A stretch of 47,854 bases of DNA from Streptomyces yangpuensis. GTDB taxonomy: Bacteria > Actinomycetota > Actinomycetes > Streptomycetales > Streptomycetaceae. The first letter of the stretch is position 1. Every line of letters starts with the position of its first letter. The stretch spans positions 2,083,413 to 2,131,266 of the forward strand of contig NZ_LBMK01000002.1 in assembly GCF_001005295.1 (NCBI RefSeq). The letters run 5' to 3'. A program made the position numbers and the translations under genes. Shown piece by piece: positions 27,037 through 34,854 of this stretch. Below the pieces are notes generated by a model. The model was not told where the DNA came from. It did not search any database and worked only from the letters and a program-made list of their open reading frames with translations.

Positions 27037-27681
27037 ATGAACAGCCTGAAGATCCGCCGTACCGCACTCGCCGTCGCCGCAGCCGCCCTGCTGCCCTTCA
27101 CACTCGCCGCCTGCTCCGACTCCGGCAGCGACACCAAGGCCGCACCCGCCGCGGGCGACGAGGCCAAGACCGGCGCGAGCAACCCTGTGGACGCCCCGAT
27201 GACCGGCGACGAGCCCTTCGGCGCGGCCTGCGCCGGCGTGCCGAAGGAGGGTGCGGGCTCGTTCGACGGCATGGCCAAGGACCCGGTCGCCACCGCGGCC
27301 TCCAACAACCCCGCCCTGTCCACCCTGGTCGCCGCGGTCAAGCAGGCCGGCCTCGTCGACACCCTCAACAACGCCGAGAACATCACGGTCTTCGCACCGA
27401 CCGACGACGCCTTCGCGAAGATCCCGAAGGCCGACCTCGACAAGGTCCTCGCCGACAAGGCCACCCTCACCAAGATCCTCACCTACCACGTCGTCGGCCA
27501 GAAGCTCACCCCCCAGCAGCTGGAGAACGGCAGCTTCGAAACCCTGCAGAAGGGCAGGGTCACCACCTCCGGGTCCGGCGAGTCCTACAAGGTCAACGAC
27601 GCCTCGAAGGTGGTCTGCGGCAACGTGAAGACCGCCAACGCCAACGTCTACATCGTCGACACCGTCCTGATGCCCAAGTAG
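27037..27681 (+). CDS. Fasciclin-domain lipoprotein
   Basis: A 214-aa precursor with a lipobox (TLAAC, Cys27). A short acidic linker and one fasciclin (FAS1) domain follow: VATAASNNPALSTLVAAVKQ, NITVFAPTDDAFAKIP, LTYHVV and a VYIVDTVLMPK end. Homologues (MPT70/MPT83 type) are cell-surface proteins, and in several actinobacteria lie beside membrane molybdopterin oxidoreductases and a SigK/RskA pair. Here the sigma/anti-sigma pair is missing. AAAGGGGAG precedes the ATG. Confidence 0.93.
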   Translation: MNSLKIRRTALAVAAAALLPFTLAACSDSGSDTKAAPAAGDEAKTGASNPVDAPMTGDEPFGAACAGVPKEGAGSFDGMAKDPVATAASNNPALSTLVAAVKQAGLVDTLNNAENITVFAPTDDAFAKIPKADLDKVLADKATLTKILTYHVVGQKLTPQQLENGSFETLQKGRVTTSGSGESYKVNDASKVVCGNVKTANANVYIVDTVLMPK

Positions 27682-27703
27682 CCCCGCAGGCACGAGCGCC
27701 ACA

Positions 27704-27748
27704 CCGGTGGCCCGGTACCCCCGACCTCGGGGGGCGCCGGGCCACCGG
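27704..27748 (+). terminator. Strong terminator hairpin after the fasciclin gene
   Basis: A 12-bp perfect inverted repeat (27704-27715 and 27737-27748) encloses a second C/G pairing, giving a long stable stem. Confidence 0.75.
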
Positions 27749-27787
27749 CCCGACCGAGCCGCCCTTCCGGCCACCGGGTGTGCGGGC

Positions 27788-28065
27788 CATTCCACGGTAG
27801 GTGCGCAGGCAGTCGCTGAGGGCTTCGAGGGCGAACCTGGTGCCGTGATACCAGCCGCCGAGCGGGGTGTGGATCTTCCCGCCCATCGAGGTGATGTTGA
27901 CGACCGTCCCGCTGCGCCGGGCTCGCATGTGCGGCAGGGCGATCGGGGTCAGGCGGACGGCGCCGAAGGCGTTGACCTCGAACCGGCGGCGGGCCTCGTC
28001 CTGCGAGACGTCCTCCAGCGCGCCGTACGACCCGTATCCGACACCGTGGTCGCGGAGCGTGTAGA
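27788..28065 (-). pseudogene. Internal fragment of a short-chain dehydrogenase/reductase
   Basis: The frame reads GYGSYGALEDVSQDEARRRF, then EVNAFGAVRLT, SGTVVNITSMGGKIHTPLGG and WYHGTRFALEALSDCLRTYR, clearly the middle of a classical SDR. The cofactor-binding N-terminus and the C-terminal third are absent, and the catalytic YxxxK is YHGTR (Lys to Arg). It is not functional. Confidence 0.85.
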
Positions 28066-28204
28066 CCGTTCGGCGGGAAGGTAGGCCACCTTCGCATGAA
28101 ACCGCCCCATCGGCTACTCTGAGTAACCGTTTTTGCTCCCTAGCGTGCCGTTTCGAGGCCAGCCGTCCGGCGGGCCCGTGAACTGCCCAAGGAGCCAACC
28201 GATC

Positions 28205-29464
28205 ATGCCTACCCCTGTCGTCGACATCTGGGGCCCGATCTCCCCCAAGCCCCGCTCCGAGGTTCCCTCCGCACCGGAGCCGCATGAAGAGTGGTCCCTC
28301 GACGGCGGAACGGCGTGGGTCTACTACAGCCCGCTGAACCGCCGACAGCTCATCAGGCCCGTCATCCTCTCCGACGGCTTCTCCAGCGGGTCGAGCGAAC
28401 TCGACCGGCTCTGGAACGGCCTGGAGGAGAACGGCGACTACCGCTTCGTCTCCGAACTCCACGCGGCCGGCCGGGACGTGATCATCCTCGGCTACAACGA
28501 CCGGACCGCGTCGATCAAGGCCAACGCCGACACCGTCATCGACTGCATCCGCCGTACCCTCGCCGAGCGGGTGGGCCACTCGAAGCTGGTCGTGGGCGGC
28601 TTCAGCATGGGCGGCATGGTCACCCGCTACGCACTGGCCAAGATGGAACACGACCCCGCCCTTCCCGACCACGAGACCGCCCTCCACCTCTCCTACGACT
28701 CCCCCCACCACGGCGGCTGGCTTCCCGTCTCCCTCCAGGCGTTCATCCACTTCGCCACCGACAACTTCGGCGACGCACCCGTCGTCGGCGACTTCATCCG
28801 CCGGTTCTCCGGCCTGCTCAACAGCCCCGCCGCGAAGCAGATGGCACGCTGGCACATCGCGAAGGCCGACGACACCCCGGCGCCGGCGCCGGAACGGGTG
28901 GCGTTCCTCCGGGAACTCGAGGAACTCGGCGGATGGCCGCGCAGCGTCCGCAAGATCGGTGTCGCCAACGGCGTGGACACCGGCACCGGCAACGGCATCA
29001 AGGCCGGCGTGACCGCGGTCAGGGGCGACGGCCAGACCCTGAAGGACACCTGGCTCGCGACCCAGGCCAAGGGGGACCCGATCGTCGCCCGGCTCCAGAA
29101 GACCGGCGGCCAGCCGACCGAGGTCCGCACCAGCGGGCTGCCCGAGATCGACGGCGCTCCCGGCGGCCTGTTCACCCTGCCGCTGCCGACCGGCGACCCC
29201 GGCAGCTTCGGCCTGGCGGGCCTCCTCATGCAGGCTCTCGGCAACACCGTGGACGAGGGCGGCATCCCCACGTCCTGCTTCATTCCCAGCATCAGCGCCG
29301 TCGCCGCCGGTGAAATCGACGACCCGAAGGCGCTCTACACGCCGATCACACCGGCCAGCAGCGAACTCGACGCCTTCCTCTGCGCCGGCCGCAACGAAGC
29401 GCACACCACCATGACCGAAGAACTCGGCGCGTGGATCGTGAACGAGATCGTCGCCGGCAGCTGA
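28205..29464 (+). CDS. Alpha/beta hydrolase / lipase-like protein
   Basis: A 419-aa protein with no signal peptide. After WVYYSPLNRRQLIRPVILSD comes a lipase-like core: GRDVIILGYNDRTASIKANA, then the nucleophile elbow KLVVGGFSMGGMVTRYALAK (Ser in GFSMGG) and LHLSYDSPHHGGWLPVSLQA, as in triacylglycerol-lipase/PGAP1-like hydrolases that disrupt lid helices. The catalytic His is likely in CAGRNEAHTTMTEEL near the end. Substrate unknown. AAGGAG lies 10 nt before the ATG. Confidence 0.8.
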   Translation: MPTPVVDIWGPISPKPRSEVPSAPEPHEEWSLDGGTAWVYYSPLNRRQLIRPVILSDGFSSGSSELDRLWNGLEENGDYRFVSELHAAGRDVIILGYNDRTASIKANADTVIDCIRRTLAERVGHSKLVVGGFSMGGMVTRYALAKMEHDPALPDHETALHLSYDSPHHGGWLPVSLQAFIHFATDNFGDAPVVGDFIRRFSGLLNSPAAKQMARWHIAKADDTPAPAPERVAFLRELEELGGWPRSVRKIGVANGVDTGTGNGIKAGVTAVRGDGQTLKDTWLATQAKGDPIVARLQKTGGQPTEVRTSGLPEIDGAPGGLFTLPLPTGDPGSFGLAGLLMQALGNTVDEGGIPTSCFIPSISAVAAGEIDDPKALYTPITPASSELDAFLCAGRNEAHTTMTEELGAWIVNEIVAGS

Positions 29465-29470
29465 CCCGGT

Positions 29471-29514
29471 CCCGGGGCAGGCAGGCCGGACCCATGGCGG
29501 CCACCTGCCCCGGG
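29471..29514 (+). terminator. Hairpin terminator after the hydrolase gene
   Basis: An 11-bp perfect inverted repeat (29471-29481 and 29504-29514) starts 7 bp after the stop. Confidence 0.75.
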
Positions 29515-29620
29515 CCCCGCCGGCGAGGACCCGCAGCGTGCCGGCCGGGCTGCGCCCGACAGTACGCCCGTGTGATCCAATGACCGCGGAGCCAGGAACC
29601 CGCGAACGGAGCCCGAAGGC

Positions 29621-30169
29621 ATGTCGACCGTCATCCCCATGCCCGACAACTGGGCCGATCTGTCCGGCAGTTGGGAAGAGATCCGGCACGGCTACCACGC
29701 CGGGGACAAGGATGCGACGGTACGCGACTGCGCCCGCCGGCTCGACACCACGGCGGCGGGCCCGAAGGACGGTCCCGTGCTGTTCTGGACACTGGGCCTG
29801 CTGGCACTCGCGCCCTACGTGGCCTTCGGCGACCCCGGTCCGGGAGTCGAGGACGAGGCCACCGCCGCACTGCGCCGGATCGCCCGCGGCGACGGCGGCG
29901 GGGCGTGCACGCACGGGTGGCATCCGTACGACGTCGACGTGGACGAGATGCTCGAGCACCTTCCCGCGGCCCTGGAGGCGCTGAACTCCCCGGCGGACCA
30001 CACTCCGAACGGCCTGCTTCCCGCGGACTGCCTCGACGGACTCGACGACGACGGGGCCGAACCCGCGCACCTCTCCGGGCCCGAGGTCCTCGACCGCTGG
30101 CAATGCCCGCGCACCGCACCGGGATTCGCCCGCGCGGCCCTCGACTACCTGGGCGCCACCGTCCACTGA
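29621..30169 (+). CDS. Hypothetical protein
   Basis: A 182-aa acidic, soluble protein with a helical N-terminal domain (SWEEIRHGYHAGDKDATVRD), a hydrophobic stretch (VLFWTLGLLALAPYVAFG) too polar at its edges to be a sure membrane helix, and an Asp-rich C-terminal half ending PGFARAALDYLGATVH. No family recognised. The start is the first ATG; a GGAGCCCGAAGGC segment precedes it. Confidence 0.65.
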   Translation: MSTVIPMPDNWADLSGSWEEIRHGYHAGDKDATVRDCARRLDTTAAGPKDGPVLFWTLGLLALAPYVAFGDPGPGVEDEATAALRRIARGDGGGACTHGWHPYDVDVDEMLEHLPAALEALNSPADHTPNGLLPADCLDGLDDDGAEPAHLSGPEVLDRWQCPRTAPGFARAALDYLGATVH

Positions 30170-30284
30170 GCAGGACCGGCCGGTCGGCGGCACCGCGAGC
30201 AGGGCCACGACCCGGGACACGGCGCCGACGCCGGGGACGCCCCCACGAGCGGCCCCGGCACCGGGCGCGCACACGGCATGCTGC

Positions 30285-30740
30285 CTACCAGCCGCAGTCG
30301 CGCACTCCCGCGATCTTCTCGCCGCCCTGGATGTAGATGTTGTTCACCCAGCCGATCGTGCCGTCGGGCAGCTTGAGCAGCGTCCACCAGCGGTTGCGGT
30401 ACCCGCCGTCGACGATCTCCTCGCCGGGGTGCTGGCAGATGCCCTCGGCCCTCGTCCGCGACACCGTGGCGACGATCTTCACGCATGAGCCGCGGGAGGG
30501 GTAGTGGACGCAGTCGGCGTCGGCCCCGTCGTAGCGGACGTTCACATGGGTCGCCCATATGTAGACCGACGTCGCGGTCGCGGCCGCGGACGAGGAGAGC
30601 GAGGCGGGCGAGGCGGTGGCCGCCGGGGGACCGGCCTGGGCGGCCGCGGGCGATGCGACGGCCGCCGGCGACCCCAGAGTCAGGGCCGCCACGGCGGCGG
30701 CCGCAGCGGTCGTTGCCTTGAGAAGACGTCGAGTGTTCAC
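30285..30740 (-). CDS. Secreted SH3-like small protein
   Basis: A 151-aa precursor with a GTG start (GAGGA 5 nt upstream) and a signal peptide (LLKATTAAAAAVAALTLGSP, cleavage near AVASPAAA). The mature domain contains VYIWATHVNVRYDGADADCV, four Cys and WWTLLKLPDGTIGWVNNIYI, the pattern of bacterial SH3-type cell-wall-binding or inhibitor domains. It is the neighbour and probable distant paralogue of the next gene. Confidence 0.75.
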   Translation of the reverse strand: MNTRRLLKATTAAAAAVAALTLGSPAAVASPAAAQAGPPAATASPASLSSSAAATATSVYIWATHVNVRYDGADADCVHYPSRGSCVKIVATVSRTRAEGICQHPGEEIVDGGYRNRWWTLLKLPDGTIGWVNNIYIQGGEKIAGVRDCGW

Positions 30741-30825
30741 GGATTCCTCGGGTGTCGTCAGATGTCGTCGTCGGTGATCGGCCGAACAGCGGTGACAGGC
30801 GCCGCCCGGGATTGCGGGACAGCCC

Positions 30826-31272
30826 TCAGACGAACTCGCAGTGCACGGTGGAGTCACCGGGGCCGTAGACCGGTGCGCCGGGGACCGGGGAGTTGTTCGA
30901 ACCACCGCTGGCGTACACCGCGGAGATCCAGCCCAGCGTCCGGCCCGGAGTGATGATCTGGACCCAGTACGTGTTGGTGTACGGGCCGTCCGTCACGCGC
31001 CCGGCCGGGCCTCCGTCCATCTGGCAGTACGCCTGGACCCGGACGTTGGTCAGCCGCTCCGTGGTCGCCAGGGAGCAGGAGGTGCTCTGGCAGGTGCGCA
31101 CCCGGACGTCGGAGGCCCACACGTGCACGGATCCGCTAGGCGGGTGCGCGGCCGCCGGCTGCGCACCCGCCATCAGGATCGACGCGACGGCCAGCAGCAG
31201 CCCCGCGAGTGACCGCAGGCCGGCGGTGCCGAACCGTCCGTGCCGGCGTGTTGTCGGTGACGAGTGCGTCAT
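30826..31272 (-). CDS. Secreted SH3-like small protein, paralogue of the neighbour
   Basis: A 148-aa precursor with a signal peptide (SLAGLLLAVASILMAGAQPA, cleavage after AAA). The mature part has VHVWASDVRVRTCQSTSCSL and TYWVQIITPGRTLGWISAVY, the same xVWAxxVxVR...GxIGW.. layout as the gene 85 bp downstream. Four Cys suggest disulfides. AAAGGA precedes the ATG at 31272. The pair likely arose by tandem duplication. Confidence 0.75.
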   Translation of the reverse strand: MTHSSPTTRRHGRFGTAGLRSLAGLLLAVASILMAGAQPAAAHPPSGSVHVWASDVRVRTCQSTSCSLATTERLTNVRVQAYCQMDGGPAGRVTDGPYTNTYWVQIITPGRTLGWISAVYASGGSNNSPVPGAPVYGPGDSTVHCEFV

Positions 31273-31447
31273 CGTGCGTTCCTTTTCCCGAGGTGCGCCG
31301 CGCGGCGGGTGCCGCGCGCTTCCGACCTCCTGACGGGAACCGGTCCCGTCCCGTATGAGCGCCCCACCGCAGCCGTGGTCCCGGCCACCGCCACCTGGTC
31401 CGGTCCGTTCGCACGATCCGCGGCGTCCGTGCAGCGCGCCGCGGCCG

Positions 31448-31590
31448 GACCTCGTGGCCCTGCCGCTCTGTGCGGGGTGGCCGTGGCCTCGGGTGTGCCC
31501 GCCGGACTCGGCCTGATCACCGGCATCGTCGGCGGACCGGTGGTGGGCCTGCCCGGGAGCGCCCTGCAGGTCAGCGGAATGGCTGCTGCC
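31448..31590 (+). pseudogene. Frameshifted N-terminal remnant of a SulP-family anion transporter
   Basis: DLVALPLCAG is read in one frame (from 31448). After a run of G at 31474-31477 the adjacent frame continues VAVASGVPAGLGLITGIVGG and VVGLPGSALQVSG, together the hallmark first helices of SulP permeases. A one-base deletion in the G run explains the shift. The rest of the roughly 500-residue gene is absent. Confidence 0.7.
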
Positions 31591-31623
31591 CGCCGCCTGC
31601 GGGCTCACCCGACCCGCGCCGGG

Positions 31624-32577
31624 TCACCACTGGGCGATGAGGGGTGTGTCCGGACCGTGCTGTCGCCAGGCTTCGGTGAGGCGGGAGAGACGGGCGGGGG
31701 CGGCGATGCCGCGGACGGTGGCGATCTTTCCGCCCGCAAGGTCGAAGGTCACGGAGCCGACGACCCGATCGCCGACCACGGTGAGGATGGCGGGCGTGCC
31801 GTTGACGACCGCGTAGTGCATCGCGGGCGTGCCGCCGGCCAGGCGCCGCTTGGCGGGGCTGGGTTTGAAGCCGCCCCGTGCGACGGCGGCGACGCGCTGC
31901 GGGGTGTCGTACCGCAGCAGCTTCTCCGCCAGGCCGGCGCCGTCGGAGATCGCGATCACGTCATCGGTGAGCAGCGCCACCAGCCGTTCGGTACGGCCCG
32001 AGGAGGCGGCGCTGAGAAACTCTTCGACGATCCTGCGGGCGGCCGCCGGGTCGACCTCACTGCCGCGCCGGCGGGCGGCGGTCACACGGTGCCGGGCCCG
32101 GTGGAGGTGCTGCTGGCTCGCCGACTCGCTGATGTCGAGGATCTCAGCGATCTCGGCGTGACCGTAGGAGAACGCCTCGCGCAGGACGTAGACGGCCCGC
32201 TCCAGGGGCGACAGGCGTTCCATGAGGGTCAGTACGGCCAGGGAGACGGATTCGCGCTGCTCGAAGGTGTCGGCGGGGCCGAGCATCGGGTCGCCGTCGA
32301 GCAGCGGTTCGGGCAGCCAGGCGCCGACGGCGCGTTCGCGGCGGGCCTGCGCCGAGCGGAGCCGGTCGAGGCACAGGTTGGTGACGACCTTGGTCAGCCA
32401 CGCCTCCGGCACCCTGATCCGCTGCCGGTCGGCGGCCTGCCAGTGCAGGAACGCGTCCTGCACGGCGTCCTCGGCGTCGCCGGCGGAGCCGAGGAGCCGG
32501 TACGCCAGGGAGGCCAGCCGGCTCCGGCCGGCCTCGAACCTGCCGGTGTCGAAGAGATCAGTGGCGGTGCTGTCCAC
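31624..32577 (-). CDS. SigJ/ECF41-like sigma factor with SnoaL-type C-terminal domain
   Basis: A 317-aa protein. Sigma region 2 (LASLAYRLLGSAGDAEDAVQ, PEAWLTKVVTNLCLDRLRSA) and region 4 (ERLSPLERAVYVLREAFSYG, IAEILDISESASQQHLHRAR) are followed by a SnoaL-like domain of about 120 residues that modulates activity in this class. It has DGAG where ECF41 proteins have DGGGK/R, and lacks a clear NPDKL, so it is a divergent member. It is the third gene of a minus-strand group with the membrane protein and FAD oxidoreductase. The GTG start at 32577 is the best in-frame choice. Confidence 0.88.
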   Translation of the reverse strand: MDSTATDLFDTGRFEAGRSRLASLAYRLLGSAGDAEDAVQDAFLHWQAADRQRIRVPEAWLTKVVTNLCLDRLRSAQARRERAVGAWLPEPLLDGDPMLGPADTFEQRESVSLAVLTLMERLSPLERAVYVLREAFSYGHAEIAEILDISESASQQHLHRARHRVTAARRRGSEVDPAAARRIVEEFLSAASSGRTERLVALLTDDVIAISDGAGLAEKLLRYDTPQRVAAVARGGFKPSPAKRRLAGGTPAMHYAVVNGTPAILTVVGDRVVGSVTFDLAGGKIATVRGIAAPARLSRLTEAWRQHGPDTPLIAQW

Positions 32578-32653
32578 GCGAACCACCCTAGAGGATCTTG
32601 CTGGAGGGGATGAAGGAGATGGAGGAGGTGAAGGAGACGGAGGGGTGAAGGGG

Positions 32654-33217
32654 TCAGGCCGTCGTACGGGCGGCCGGGTCCCCGACGGCGGCGGCAGCGC
32701 GGCGCGCACGCAGTCCGCCTGCCAGGCACAGCACCATCCCGGGCGTGAGCCAGGCCGCCAGGACGACGACGGGGCGGTCGGCACCCTGGCCGTCGAAGAA
32801 GGCGGTGGAGCGCAGCAGTTGGCCGCCGGCTCCGGGCGGCAGGAGTTGGCCGAGGGCGCCGGAGAGGCCGGGCAGCATCTCGGGTGCGGTCGCGGTGCCT
32901 GACAAGGGGTTGCCGACGAGCATCATGGTGGCGGCGCCGAGGCCGAAGCCGGCGTACCCGAGCATGGACACGAGCCCGATGATGCTCAGGGAGGTGGCCG
33001 CGATCGTCAGGGCGACGACGCCGCTGTTGGCCCAGTAGGAGCCGCCCAGTGCGCCGAGCCAGAACTGCAGGATCGCCGTCACGGAGAGTCCGCCGGTGAC
33101 GGCGAAGGCGCACGCCCCCGTGACGCGGCGGGTGCTCCCGCGGACGAGCCTGGTCTGGGCGACGGCGGTGCTCGCGGCGGACGCCGCGGGCGCGGCCTGA
33201 GCGGATGCGACCTGCAC
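32654..33217 (-). CDS. Membrane protein resembling the C-terminal half of an ABC-2-type permease
   Basis: A 187-aa protein with about four to five hydrophobic segments (CAFAVTGGLSVTAILQFWLG, GVVALTIAATSLSIIGLVSM, FGLGAATMMLVGNPLSG, VVVLAAWLTPGMVLCLAGGL). The loop GNPLSGTATAPEMLPG and LPPGAGGQLLRSTAFFDG are typical of the end of larger Streptomyces ABC-2/DUF3533-like membrane proteins of about 350-400 residues, so this may be a truncated family member. The GTG at 33217 is 2 bp after the oxidoreductase stop, implying co-translation. Confidence 0.6.
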   Translation of the reverse strand: MQVASAQAAPAASAASTAVAQTRLVRGSTRRVTGACAFAVTGGLSVTAILQFWLGALGGSYWANSGVVALTIAATSLSIIGLVSMLGYAGFGLGAATMMLVGNPLSGTATAPEMLPGLSGALGQLLPPGAGGQLLRSTAFFDGQGADRPVVVLAAWLTPGMVLCLAGGLRARRAAAAVGDPAARTTA

Positions 33218-33219
33218 GG

Positions 33220-34425
33220 CTACGCCACCGCCGTTCCGGCGGACGAGGCGGACGACGCGGACGGTTCGGGGGTGAGACGGTGCTTGCGCCGGGGCAGGCC
33301 GAAGGTCGGGTGCGAGGTGGTCCACAGCGACATCCTCAGGATGCCCGCCTTGATCCGGGAGGCCTTCCGGCCGCCCATGTACTTCGGCTTCGCCCGCCCT
33401 TCCTCATCCACCATCTGCAAGATCGCGTCCCGCCGGCCGAGGCTGATGTGGTTGCCCACGTACTCCAGCTTCGTGTTCGGGATCTCGCGGCCGGTCAGGT
33501 GTCCCACGATCGCGGCAGTGGCCTGCATGCCGGTGTAGCCGGCCGAGGCGCAGGACATCGGCAACGGCAGGCCGTTGTCGGTGACGGCGTAGGCACTGTC
33601 ACCGACGGCGTAGACATTCGGGTGCGAGAGCGACCTCATGGTGCGGTCGACGACGATCCGCCCGCTGTCGGTGACCTCGAGACCGGCGGCGGCGGCGAGG
33701 GGGCCGACCGTGAACCCGGCCGTCCACACGGTCGCGTCGGACGCCAGGACGGTGCCGTCGGCGCACAGCACCCGCCCTGCTTCGACGGCTTCGACCTCGG
33801 TGTGTTCCCAGACGGAGATCCCCAGCCGCTCGCACGCCCGGCGCAGATGGTCGCGGGCTGCTGCGGAGAGCCGGGCGCCCAACTCCCCGCGGGCGACCAG
33901 CGCCACCGACGGCCCGGGCCGGCACTCGGCGATCTCGGTGGCGGTCTCGATCCCGGTCAGCCCGTCGCCGACCACCACCACCTGCCCGCCCTCGCCCAGA
34001 CCGTCCAGGCGCTCGCGCAGGCGCAGCGCCGAGGGCCGGGCGGCGACGTCGAAGGCGTGCTCGGCGACACCGGGGACGCCGCGGTCGTCGCCGTGGCTGC
34101 CGAGGGCGTGGACGAGCGTGTCGTAGCCGATCTCGCCACCTCCGGCGGCGTCGGCCACGGCGACGATCCGCCGCTCGGGGTCGACCGCGGTGACCCGGGC
34201 CAGGCGCAGCCGGACCCCCGTGCCTGCGAAGACATCGGCGAGCTTCGGGGCGTCGATCTCCTGCCCGGCCGCGAGCTGGTGCAGCCGCAGCCGCTGGACG
34301 AAGTCCGGCTCGGCATTGACCACGGTGATCTCGACGTCCTCCGGGGACAGCCGCCGGGCCAGGGTCCCGGCCACATAGGCCCCGGCATACCCGGCGCCGA
34401 GGACGACGATGCGGTGCTGGTTCAT
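33220..34425 (-). CDS. FAD-dependent NAD(P)H oxidoreductase (NDH-2-like), paralogue 1
   Basis: A 401-aa flavoprotein with an N-terminal FAD Rossmann motif (RIVVLGAGYAGAYVAGTLAR), a central NAD(P)H Rossmann motif (VVVVGDGLTGIETATEIAEC) and the C-terminal FAD-binding VYAVGDSAYA preceded by MRSLSHP. Lack of C-terminal membrane helices leaves it a soluble or peripheral enzyme. It shares the promoter element at 34461-34505 with the paralogue at 46338, and heads a group with a membrane protein and an ECF sigma factor. CAGGAG lies 7 nt before the ATG. Confidence 0.9.
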   Translation of the reverse strand: MNQHRIVVLGAGYAGAYVAGTLARRLSPEDVEITVVNAEPDFVQRLRLHQLAAGQEIDAPKLADVFAGTGVRLRLARVTAVDPERRIVAVADAAGGGEIGYDTLVHALGSHGDDRGVPGVAEHAFDVAARPSALRLRERLDGLGEGGQVVVVGDGLTGIETATEIAECRPGPSVALVARGELGARLSAAARDHLRRACERLGISVWEHTEVEAVEAGRVLCADGTVLASDATVWTAGFTVGPLAAAAGLEVTDSGRIVVDRTMRSLSHPNVYAVGDSAYAVTDNGLPLPMSCASAGYTGMQATAAIVGHLTGREIPNTKLEYVGNHISLGRRDAILQMVDEEGRAKPKYMGGRKASRIKAGILRMSLWTTSHPTFGLPRRKHRLTPEPSASSASSAGTAVA

Positions 34426-34460
34426 CTCGCGCTCCTGTCGTTGTGCCTGCTCTCGGTGGC

Positions 34461-34505
34461 TTGAGCGGGACAGCGCCCCGATTCCTGACAGGAACCGAAT
34501 GTGAC
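34461..34505 (-). promoter_or_regulatory. Conserved promoter element of oxidoreductase paralogue 1
   Basis: Read on the minus strand, GTCACATTC, two bases, then the perfect 13-bp palindrome TTCCTGTCAGGAA (34482-34494), then a C/G-rich stretch ending CTCAAG. The same block in the same order lies upstream of the gene at 46338. The shared block is likely an ECF sigma promoter (TGTCA as -35) and/or an operator. Confidence 0.7.
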
Positions 34506-34854
34506 GTGGGTCACGGCCGGTGATGGTCCTGGTCGGCGCCCCTGCAGACGGGCGAAACCCGGGCGTGCCGGGAGGCTGTCCAGCCCCTGGCCGACCGGAG
34601 ACGGCGGTGGCATCCCGTCGGTCCGGCGCGGGCCGCACAGGGGTACGGGTACTCATGTGCTGCTGCCGGAGCGGACCGGAGTCCGTCCCGCGTATCCAAG
34701 GGCGGGAGCCGGCCCGTCCGCCGCCGGAAGCCGGCATGAGATCCACTTCACACGACACAGCGGCCGAACGCTGTCACGATCCGGGCCCGCTCTGCGGTCC
34801 TCATACCGAAAGGGCACACACGGAGCCCCGTGAGAGTGGAACGGGAACATCGAC
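34506..34854. other. 349-bp spacer between divergent oxidoreductase genes
   Basis: No gene seen. A TGTCACGATCCGGG segment (34772-34785) upstream of the plus-strand oxidoreductase weakly resembles the TGTCA...CGGG part of the shared element. Confidence 0.4.

Noticed and set aside
31264..32613. Long plus-strand frame opposite the sigma factor at 31624
   Set aside because: Antisense shadow of the sigma gene; only its first part (31477-31590) is meaningful, as the second half of the SulP remnant.
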